Part shown: positions 58,341 through 64,000 of the stretch, piece by piece | Numbering within the stretch: position 1 is the stretch's first letter | Layout: each line of letters starts with the position of its first letter | Origin: Mesorhizobium sp. LHD-90 | GTDB taxonomy: Bacteria > Pseudomonadota > Alphaproteobacteria > Rhizobiales > Rhizobiaceae | Assembly (NCBI RefSeq): GCF_030929505.1 | Contig: NZ_JAVFVV010000011.1 | Location: forward strand, 62,001-126,000 | Length of the DNA stretch: 64,000 nucleotides | Reading direction: 5' to 3' | The notes under the pieces: generated by a model | What the model was told of the DNA's origin: nothing | The model's input: only the letters and a program-made list of their open reading frames with translations | Database searches by the model: none | Position numbers and translations under genes: made by a program

Positions 58341-59531
58341 ATGTCCGTCTGGCCGATCTATCTGCTCATTTCATTGGGGCTGGTGCTCAACGTTCTATCC
58401 GTGACGAGCGTCGTGCTTCGGCTGCGGCGGCTGCAGAAACCCCGGTCCGAGAAACGGGCCACCGCGACCGTCATCCTGCCCATCACCGGGTTTTCGCCGA
58501 ATCTCGAGACGCTGATCGGCGCGCTGAACGCGCAGACCCTGCAGCCGCGGCGCCTCATCATCACGGTCGAATCGCAGCTTGACCCGGCCTGGCGCCGTGC
58601 GACCGCGATGGCATCGCTGGCGCGATTCCCGATCGAGGTCGTCGTGGCCGGCGAGGCTTCGCACCAGGCGCAGAAATGCCGCAACCAGCAGGCCGCCCTT
58701 GCCCGCATCGATGCAAAGGACGATGCGATCGTCCTGATGGACAACGACATCGTGCCACAGTCCTGGTGGCTGAGCGCCCTTGTATCCCCCCTCAGGGACG
58801 GTCATTCCGATCTGGTCACCGGCCATCGCTGGCAACGTGTGGAACGGCACCGGCTGGGGGCGCATCTGGTCGCGGCCATCGACCGTGCGCTGACCTTGAT
58901 GCCGCGCCCCGGTTGGGCTTCGACCAGCGTCGTCTGGGGCGGCAGCGTCGGCATATCGCGCGATGCCGCCAGGAGGATGGACCTCGCAGGTAGCCTGGAG
59001 CGGACGTTGTCCGACGATCTTTCGCTGGCAGAGCATGCCGAGGCGGCAGGCCTGCGCACGCTGACGCGCGGCGCCCTGCTGATTCCCTCGCCGACCGCGC
59101 TCGACCTGCCCTCGGCATGGCGCTTCGCGGTGCGCCAGTACCGGATCGGCCACATCTATCGGCCGTGGCTGTGGCGGCTGGCGGTGCTCTGCATCGGCCT
59201 ACGGCTCGCCGCTTGGGTGGCGGCTTTTTTCCTGATACTGAACGGAAACATGTTTGCGGTCTGGGCGGCCATCGCCATGGCGGCTCTTGCGATCCTGAAG
59301 CAATATCTGGTCGGTGAGGTAGCGCGCGGCATCGACATGCCGGATCCATTGCCTGTGAGGGCCGCGCAGCTAGCGCTTGGGCTTGCGCAGCCGCTGGCCG
59401 ACATGTTCCATTTCGCAGTGCTTGTCGCCGCCGCGTCGACCCGGCGGGTCACCTGGGGCCATGTCACCTACGAGATCGCCGGCCCCTATGCGGTCGAAGT
59501 GAAGGAACGCCTGCCATTCTCCGCCTCCTGA
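58341..59531 (+). CDS. Membrane glycosyltransferase, GT2/GT21 (ceramide glucosyltransferase-like)
   Basis: A 396-residue glycosyltransferase. A membrane helix at the N-terminus precedes the GT-A domain with VILPITGFSPNLETLIGALN, the metal site VLMDNDIVPQSWWLS, VVWGGSVGISRDAARRM and the catalytic LSDDLSLAEHA. The RQYRIGHIY segment stands where a QxxRW-type motif occurs. Three to four C-terminal helices follow (VAAFFLILNGNMF, LALGLAQPLADMF). The pattern is close to GT21/HpnI-like enzymes that glycosylate lipids. Its stop lies in the open frame of the P450 gene downstream, so the two may be coupled. Confidence 0.8.
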   Translation: MSVWPIYLLISLGLVLNVLSVTSVVLRLRRLQKPRSEKRATATVILPITGFSPNLETLIGALNAQTLQPRRLIITVESQLDPAWRRATAMASLARFPIEVVVAGEASHQAQKCRNQQAALARIDAKDDAIVLMDNDIVPQSWWLSALVSPLRDGHSDLVTGHRWQRVERHRLGAHLVAAIDRALTLMPRPGWASTSVVWGGSVGISRDAARRMDLAGSLERTLSDDLSLAEHAEAAGLRTLTRGALLIPSPTALDLPSAWRFAVRQYRIGHIYRPWLWRLAVLCIGLRLAAWVAAFFLILNGNMFAVWAAIAMAALAILKQYLVGEVARGIDMPDPLPVRAAQLALGLAQPLADMFHFAVLVAAASTRRVTWGHVTYEIAGPYAVEVKERLPFSAS

Positions 59532-59602
59532 ACCTCCTGTTCGCAACGCTTGGCCGGCTGCCCTATGCGTCAAGGCTGGTCAGCCGGGCGTTCCCGGACC
59601 CG

Positions 59603-60886
59603 ATGCGTTTCGTCGCCGGCAAGCCGCTCGAGCGCTGGCTGCTGGTCATGGACCTGCCGCACCGCAAGCTCGCCTTGGCTAACGATCCCAAGACCGTCGA
59701 AACGGTCATGCTCGACCGCAAGGGGGAGTTCCCGAAAAGCGCTGTCGTTCATGACCTGCTCCGTCCTCTGATCGGCGGCGGCGTTTTTGGCCAGCCGGGT
59801 GGCGCGCAGGTGAAGGAAACGCGCCGCATCTTCTCGCGCTCGCTGGCGACGATCCCCGACGGGCTGGTCGGCGAGGTGACGGAGGCGATCACAACGGAAT
59901 ATATCGACCGCTGGCTGACCACGGCGGAACGGAAGGTGGCGATCAGCGAGGAGTTGTCGCGGCTCACCGTTGACGTTGTCTCGCAATGCACGCTCGGAAA
60001 CCGCTTCAATGCCGACGAGTCGGTGCGCTTCACCCGCCTGTTCTTCGCTTTCCACCAGAAGGCGACGCCGCTGGTGCTCATGCTCGCCCGCCGCGATCCG
60101 AAAGTGCGTGCCGGCATTGTCAAGGAAATGGGCATCGACAAGATCGGCGCCGAAATGCGGATGCTGATGCGCGAGCGGTTCGTCCGCCCGCTGGTGACCG
60201 GCGCCCAGCCGCTGGAGAGCGCGCCCTTCGCGCAGGCGCTTGCCGAGGCCGGCCGTTTCAAGACGGGCGCCGACGGTGAGGAAGCGCTGCTGGACGAGAT
60301 CGCGGTGATGCTGTTGGCGGGCCATGAAACCACGGCATCGACGCTTTCTTGGCTGGCCTTCGAGCTTGCCGGGCGCGTGGCGATGCAGGACGAGGCCGCG
60401 CGCGCGATCGTCGATGCACCCGCCGGCAAGGGAATCTGGAAGGAAAGCCCGCCGCAGGCGGTGGCCGATTCGCTTGCCAAGGAGGCGCTACGGCTGTATC
60501 CGCCGATTGGGTTCTTCCTGCGCGAGACCGAACAGGACGTTACCTTCCGCCAGAAGGCGATCCCGGCCGGCAGCTTCTTCGTGATCGCGCCATGGACGCT
60601 GCACCGGCACCGGCAACTGTGGCGTGGCCCGGACAATTTCCAGCCGCAACGCTGGCTCGAGGACACGCCGCCGCCCGCCCGCACCAGCTACATGCCGTTC
60701 GGCATGGGCGCCCGCGGCTGCCCCGGCATGCGTTTTGCGACGGTCGAGATGGCAGTCATCCTGCGTGGACTTCTCACCCGCACTCGGTTATCGCTGCTGC
60801 CCGGAACCCCGCCGAAGCCGCTCGGCAATCTTACGTCGCGGCCGGACCGGGAAATTGTGTTGAGCGTCACGGAGCGCCGCGACTAA
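59603..60886 (+). CDS. Cytochrome P450
   Basis: A P450 of 427 residues from ATG 59603. The I-helix VMLLAGHETTASTLSW (about 236-251) has the acid-alcohol pair replaced by Glu-Thr-Thr as usual. The K-helix ExxR is KEALRLYP near 293. The haem loop FGMGARGCPGMRFA (Cys near 372) is complete. The frame is open further upstream with protein-like content (LLFATLGRLPYASRLVSRAF). A CTG at 59528 overlapping the glycosyltransferase stop could be the true start, adding 25 residues that fit the family's N-terminal region. The substrate is unknown. A methyltransferase gene follows by 36 bases. Confidence 0.88.
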   Translation: MRFVAGKPLERWLLVMDLPHRKLALANDPKTVETVMLDRKGEFPKSAVVHDLLRPLIGGGVFGQPGGAQVKETRRIFSRSLATIPDGLVGEVTEAITTEYIDRWLTTAERKVAISEELSRLTVDVVSQCTLGNRFNADESVRFTRLFFAFHQKATPLVLMLARRDPKVRAGIVKEMGIDKIGAEMRMLMRERFVRPLVTGAQPLESAPFAQALAEAGRFKTGADGEEALLDEIAVMLLAGHETTASTLSWLAFELAGRVAMQDEAARAIVDAPAGKGIWKESPPQAVADSLAKEALRLYPPIGFFLRETEQDVTFRQKAIPAGSFFVIAPWTLHRHRQLWRGPDNFQPQRWLEDTPPPARTSYMPFGMGARGCPGMRFATVEMAVILRGLLTRTRLSLLPGTPPKPLGNLTSRPDREIVLSVTERRD

Positions 60887-60922
60887 CGCGGGCCGCGCGC
60901 CGGACTGCAAAGAGGCCAGTGA

Positions 60923-61900
60923 ATGGCGCAAATCGAATCGAGCCGTGCTGCCGTTTCCGACGGCAAGCCGCTGCCGCCCTGCCCGATCACCGGAAAGCCG
61001 GCAGCAAGGCGCATCCACGGCGTTTCGGCCCGCACCATCGAGGATATCTGGCGGATCGGGCAGGGCGTCGACGTGACGGCGCTGTTCAAGGGCGTCGACC
61101 GGGTGACACTTTACGAGTCGCCCACCGGGCTGGTGTTCTTCGAGCCGCGCATCGTCGGCGACGGGCATTTCTACGAGACGTACTATGAAAAGTGGGACGT
61201 GCATGCCGGGCTGAACAATGTCTCGCATTCGCGCGTCGACTACAAACATTCCGCCGGCGTGATCCCGCCGGGCGCAAAAGTGATCGACGTCGGCTGCGGG
61301 CCGGCGGTCTTCCGCCACCATCTGCCGCACGCCCATTACACCGGGCTCGACCCCTATGCGGGCGACGACGTCGACGATGTGGTGATCCGCGAGACGCTCG
61401 ACGAGCATGCGAGGAAGCGGCCGGGGTCCTACGACGTCGCGACCGCCTTCCACGTCATCGAGCACGTTCCCGATCCGCGCCGTCATGCCGAGTTGATGGT
61501 CGAGCTGCTGCGCCCGGGCGGCCTGCTGATCCTCGCCGCACCGCTGCATCCCTCGCCGCTGACCGAGATCCCCAACCTGCCGATCAACATTCCGCCGCAT
61601 CACGTGACCTGGTGGAATCCGGGCGCGTTCAGGGCGCTGGCCGGCGAGTTGGGGCTGGATGTCGTCGAGGCGACCACGCTCGATCCCTCGCCACACCAGA
61701 GCGTCATCTACTGGCTGCACCGGCTGCTGCCGGTGCGCACCGGCAAGCCGCCGAACGAGCGCTATGTCGCGCATCGCTGGAGCTGGCACGCCAGCACCAT
61801 GATCGCCTATGCGCTGGCCAAGGTGATGAGCCGCATCAAGCCGCTGCCGGCCAAGGCCCGTCCGGTCGATGCCTATCTGGTGGCGAGGAAGCCGAAATAG
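60923..61900 (+). CDS. Class I SAM-dependent methyltransferase
   Basis: A 325-residue enzyme. The first 60 residues include CPITGKPAARRIHGVSART and resemble the short head found before methyltransferases acting on sugars or lipids; its cysteine is single, so no zinc site. SAM motif I is VIDVGCGPAVF near residue 120. AFHVIEHVPDPRRHAELMVE and LRPGGLLILAAPLHPSPLTE are motifs II-III. The last codon is TAG, which is also the first base triplet of the octamer array that follows. It appears to be third in a glycosyltransferase-P450-methyltransferase unit. Confidence 0.85.
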   Translation: MAQIESSRAAVSDGKPLPPCPITGKPAARRIHGVSARTIEDIWRIGQGVDVTALFKGVDRVTLYESPTGLVFFEPRIVGDGHFYETYYEKWDVHAGLNNVSHSRVDYKHSAGVIPPGAKVIDVGCGPAVFRHHLPHAHYTGLDPYAGDDVDDVVIRETLDEHARKRPGSYDVATAFHVIEHVPDPRRHAELMVELLRPGGLLILAAPLHPSPLTEIPNLPINIPPHHVTWWNPGAFRALAGELGLDVVEATTLDPSPHQSVIYWLHRLLPVRTGKPPNERYVAHRWSWHASTMIAYALAKVMSRIKPLPAKARPVDAYLVARKPK

Positions 61901-61973
61901 GGCAGTAGGGCAGTAGGGCAGTAGGGCAGTAGGGCAGTAGGGCAGTAGGGCAGTAGGGCAGTAGGGCAGTAGG
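61898..61973 (+). repeat. Left octamer array, nine perfect TAGGGCAG units plus half unit
   Basis: Nine head-to-tail copies of TAGGGCAG cover 61898-61969 without a mismatch, followed by TAGG. The first TAG is the stop codon of the methyltransferase gene. It is the inverted counterpart of the array at 62346-62421. Confidence 0.97.
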
Positions 61974-61974
61974 T

Positions 61975-62342
61975 TTAGTCGTTCGAAAGCTTTCGGATCA
62001 GAAGCCGCAGCAGTTTTCCGACGCTTTCACTGCTGGTCAGCAAGGAGCGATTCCCTCACGCGATGCGATACCTATGCGTTGCGCGATCAACAAATGCGTC
62101 TCCAGTTCCTTTAGCGACCCCTGCGCGATTCTAAGGAATTGTTGATAGGAGCCAACATTTTCACGGCCGTAGCCTTCGGCGATGTTGGCGGGAACGGAGG
62201 TGGCCGCCCTGCGAGCCTGACTGGTCAGCCCAAAGAGTTCGTCCCTCGGCCAAGTTCTTTTCATTTCGTACACGGCTACGGCCAAATCCATTGCCTGCTG
62301 CCAGACAACAAGATCCCTGTACGAATCGATCTTCTCGGGCAT
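61975..62342 (-). pseudogene. Four-helix-bundle protein (23S rRNA intervening-sequence protein family), C-terminal frameshift
   Basis: From the ATG complementary to 62340-62342 the frame gives 101 residues. MPEKIDSYRDLVVWQQAMDL, FGLTSQARRAATSVPANIAE and GYGRENVGSYQQFLRIAQGS are the defining segments of the S23/IVP family, related to Avd of diversity-generating retroelements. The frame stops at 62037. Shifting by one base just before recovers LLTSSESVGKLLRLLIRKLS and a stop at 61975, the family's last helix. With one base restored the length would be 122 residues, the family norm. So a one-base deletion near 62045 has removed the last helix. AGGGAGAGA from the array edge serves as ribosome-binding site. 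A shortened protein may still be made. Confidence 0.85.
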
Positions 62343-62345
62343 TCT

Positions 62346-62421
62346 CTCCCTACTGCCCTACTGCCCTACTGCCCTACTGCCCTACTGCCCTACTGCCCTA
62401 CTGCCCTACTGCCCTACTGCC
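62346..62421 (-). repeat. Right octamer array, nine perfect units, inverted
   Basis: Nine copies of CCCTACTG cover 62348-62419, the reverse complement of the left array's unit in another phase. On the minus strand it reads GG followed by nine CAGTAGGG units. Its outer TAG (complement of 62414-62416) is the stop codon of tadD. Confidence 0.97.
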
Positions 62422-63253
62422 TTACCGCCTTCTTCTTGTCCTCCGCCTTCAACTGCTTCCAGGCGTTCTGCTGCGAGAGCATGCCGCGCAGATAGGCGAC
62501 GTTGGCCTGCGCCTGTTCCGGCGAAAGCTCCTGGCTGGCGATCTGCTCGGCCTCGTCGAAGCGGCCCTGCAGCCCGACCACGAGGGCGAGGTTCTGGCGC
62601 ACGCGGCTGTCGGCGGCCGGTGATTCCACGGCGCGGCGCAGATAGGTCTCAGCGGTCTTGAGGTCGCCGTCGAGGATATAGGACATGCCGAGGTTGGACA
62701 GCACGGACGGCTCGTTCGGCTGCATGTCCAGCGCCTTGCGGTAGGCCTCGCGCGCCTGCTGTTTCTCGCCGATCTGGTCGAGGATTGCGCCTTCGGCGGA
62801 CAAAAGCTTCCAGTCGGGATATTCGGGCGTCTGCGCCCTGCGGATCGCATCGAGCGCCGGCTCGAACTGTCCAACGCCGGCCAGCGCCTTGCCATAGGCC
62901 GCCAGCACGACGCGGTCCTTGGGATGGTCGATCACCGTCTTGCGCATGACCGCCAGCGCCTGGTCCGAATGACCCTGGATCTGCAGCACGTTGGCGTAGC
63001 GGAGCGCGACATTCTTGTTGCGCGTATCCCGCGCATAGGCCTTGCCCAGCGAGGCCGCGGCGCCAGGAAGCTCGCTTGAGGAAAGCTGGTCGACCGGTTT
63101 TCCGGAAGACCGCGACACGGAACCGGTGGTCTCGCGCGACACGCCGCCCGCGCACCCCGCGGCGCCTGCCGCCAGTGCGAGAACGATCGCCACGCTGGCG
63201 ATGCGCGTCCAGTTCGCGCCCGACCGGACGCCTGTCGGAACTGAAGTCTTCAT
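62414..63253 (-). CDS. tadD: TPR protein TadD, Flp pilus assembly lipoprotein candidate
   Basis: A 279-residue protein with a hydrophobic N-terminal segment (IASVAIVLALAAGAAGC) ending in a cysteine that may be lipidated, although the box AAGC is weak. At least four TPR units follow: AASLGKAYARDTRNKNVALR, ALDAIRRAQTPEYPDWKLLS, AREAYRKALDMQPNEPSVLS and AETYLRRAVESPAADSRVR. This matches TadD, which assists secretin stability. An ATG ten codons earlier (63283) is an alternative start. The stop codon falls in the first unit of the right octamer array, so the last residues (VRQ) may have been altered by its arrival. Confidence 0.85.
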   Translation of the reverse strand: MKTSVPTGVRSGANWTRIASVAIVLALAAGAAGCAGGVSRETTGSVSRSSGKPVDQLSSSELPGAAASLGKAYARDTRNKNVALRYANVLQIQGHSDQALAVMRKTVIDHPKDRVVLAAYGKALAGVGQFEPALDAIRRAQTPEYPDWKLLSAEGAILDQIGEKQQAREAYRKALDMQPNEPSVLSNLGMSYILDGDLKTAETYLRRAVESPAADSRVRQNLALVVGLQGRFDEAEQIASQELSPEQAQANVAYLRGMLSQQNAWKQLKAEDKKKAVRQ

Positions 63254-63544
63254 TGATGCGATGGCCCCCGGACCCCTTGTCATCCCTGTGAGAAATATTC
63301 TGTTAACCCTAACGGATCGTTAAGCGCGGAGGCCTTGGCGACCCGGATTGAATGGGTTGTGGCTGCCCGGCAACTCCGCGCCGATCCGTTGGCCCGTGCT
63401 GCTGCTCTTGAGGTAAGGCCAATCCGACGCCAAGAGATCCGGTGGGAAGACAAACGCCTTGCGCTGCACCATTTTTCCTTTGTATGCTACTGCCTTGGGG
63501 ATGGCGGGTGACTGATCCTTTGCTCACGCAGGAGGTGCTCCCCC

Positions 63545-64000
63545 ATGCCGACCGTCGAGTTTCAATTTCACTATGCGGATATCGGGAACGGCCAGATAAC
63601 GAACCTTGCAGGTAACGACTCCGATCCGAGTACCGTCTACACGATTACCTTCGACGGCCAGCTTGAGAGCGGCGACCTGGTAACGCTCACCTACCCGAAC
63701 GGCGCCACCGATCAGCTCCAGTATTTTGGCCTGAACGACAACGGCGAACCGGGTTTTGTCCTGCCCGGCAACCCGCAAGGGGCAACGGATGCGCATCTTA
63801 TCCTGTCCAATACGCAGTTCGACAACGGCGATCCGTTCCCGACCGGCTACGATCCGACGGAACCGTTCGTCTGTTTCCTTGCCGGCACGATGATCGCGAC
63901 GCCGACGGGCGGGACGGTGGTGGAAAGCCTTTCGATCGGCGATCTGGTGATGACAGCCGATGGTCGCGCCGTTCCCGTGAAATGGCTCGGGCGGCAGACC
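63545..64000 (+). CDS. Hint-domain protein, N-terminal 152 residues (continues beyond window)
   Basis: ATG 63545 has AGGAGG ten bases upstream. The first 110 residues form an unrecognised beta-rich domain (FQFHYADIGNGQITNLAGND, LVTLTYPNGATDQLQYFGL). A Hint domain then begins with CFLAGTMIATPTGGTVVESL, IGDLVMTADG and VKWLGRQ. Hint (Hedgehog/intein) modules can self-cleave at the opening Cys. Alphaproteobacterial versions occur in large secreted proteins. The gene runs off the window edge, so its end and full architecture are unknown. The 291-base gap before it shows no other gene. Confidence 0.85.
   Translation, partial: MPTVEFQFHYADIGNGQITNLAGNDSDPSTVYTITFDGQLESGDLVTLTYPNGATDQLQYFGLNDNGEPGFVLPGNPQGATDAHLILSNTQFDNGDPFPTGYDPTEPFVCFLAGTMIATPTGGTVVESLSIGDLVMTADGRAVPVKWLGRQT

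Larger units (their letters stand above)
61898..62421. mobile_element. Candidate mini-element: four-helix-bundle gene flanked by inverted octamer arrays
   Basis: Two arrays of nine perfect 8-bp units lie in inverted orientation and enclose one small gene and almost nothing else. The full-length gene would end two bases from the left array and start five bases from the right one. The element of about 524 bp sits exactly between two convergent genes whose stop codons it contributes. There is no transposase. Seen directly: the arrays, symmetry and gene. Inference: that the unit moved, or was moved by another enzyme. Confidence 0.6.

Noticed and set aside
61898-62421. CRISPR-like repeat arrays
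   Set aside because: Units are 8 bp, contiguous and without spacers, so they are simple tandem arrays.
62291-62623. Plus-strand open frame of Leu-Pro-Tyr-Cys repeats through the right array
   Set aside because: The array has no stop codon in this direction, so the frame is an artefact of the repeat and of the antisense of tadD.
63309-63527. 72-codon minus-strand frame before the Hint-domain gene
   Set aside because: No ribosome-binding site, low-complexity Gln/Pro/Arg content and no family features.

Overview
The window is high-GC chromosomal DNA from an alphaproteobacterium of the order Hyphomicrobiales (Rhizobiales), most likely a Phyllobacteriaceae member close to Mesorhizobium or Aminobacter. 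This rests on protein character and gene order, not on a database search. The supporting orders are murJ next to glnD; a small SRP RNA followed by dnaX, ybaB and recR; pheA-kdsB next to a membrane-anchored cytochrome c; and a full Caulobacter-type cpa/tad pilus locus.

Layout. 1-4.4 kb: murJ (its 3' part lies outside the window) and glnD on the minus strand, separated by a dense palindromic mosaic. 4.5-10.8 kb (+): SRP RNA, dnaX, ybaB, a SleB-type wall hydrolase, recR, a lytic transglycosylase and a GNAT enzyme. 10.8-15.3 kb: two luciferase-like flavin oxidoreductases, an AI-2E-type permease, a charged coiled-coil protein, and a guanidinium exporter (gdx/sugE) behind a clear mini-ykkC (guanidine-II) riboswitch. 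15.5-21.7 kb: fmt, GNAT and truA; dapE with a membrane protein; two coupled genes of unknown role; tRNA-Arg(UCG).

21.7-32.3 kb looks accessory. An IS3 remnant follows the tRNA, then come two divergent sugar-uptake operons. On the minus strand: binding protein, double ATPase, permease and an aldo/keto reductase. On the plus strand: GntR regulator, enolase-superfamily dehydratase, binding protein, permease and single ATPase. Together they suggest non-phosphorylative oxidation of a sugar, possibly a deoxyhexose. A promoter with an overlapping palindrome can be read on each side of the divergent gap.

32.3-46.7 kb: HIT, nudC, Dabb and DHFR-like genes, pheA-kdsB, cytochrome c, and a Yej-type oligopeptide ABC operon with two tandem binding proteins, followed by a GhrA-type reductase. 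46.9-58.3 kb: the Flp pilus locus. Two TadE-like pseudopilins and a small pilus protein run leftward. Flp pilin, cpaA-F and tadB-C run rightward. tadD lies about 4 kb further on, at 62.4-63.3 kb. Between them is a GT21-like glycosyltransferase, cytochrome P450 and methyltransferase set of unknown product. The window ends inside a Hint-domain protein.

The most unusual object is at 61,898-62,421. A small four-helix-bundle (23S-intervening-sequence-protein family) gene sits between two inverted arrays, each of nine perfect copies of an 8-bp unit (TAGGGCAG). The arrays supply the stop codons of both flanking convergent genes, and probably the ribosome-binding site of the enclosed gene. That gene carries an apparent one-base deletion near its 3' end. 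It looks like a compact mobile or domesticated element.
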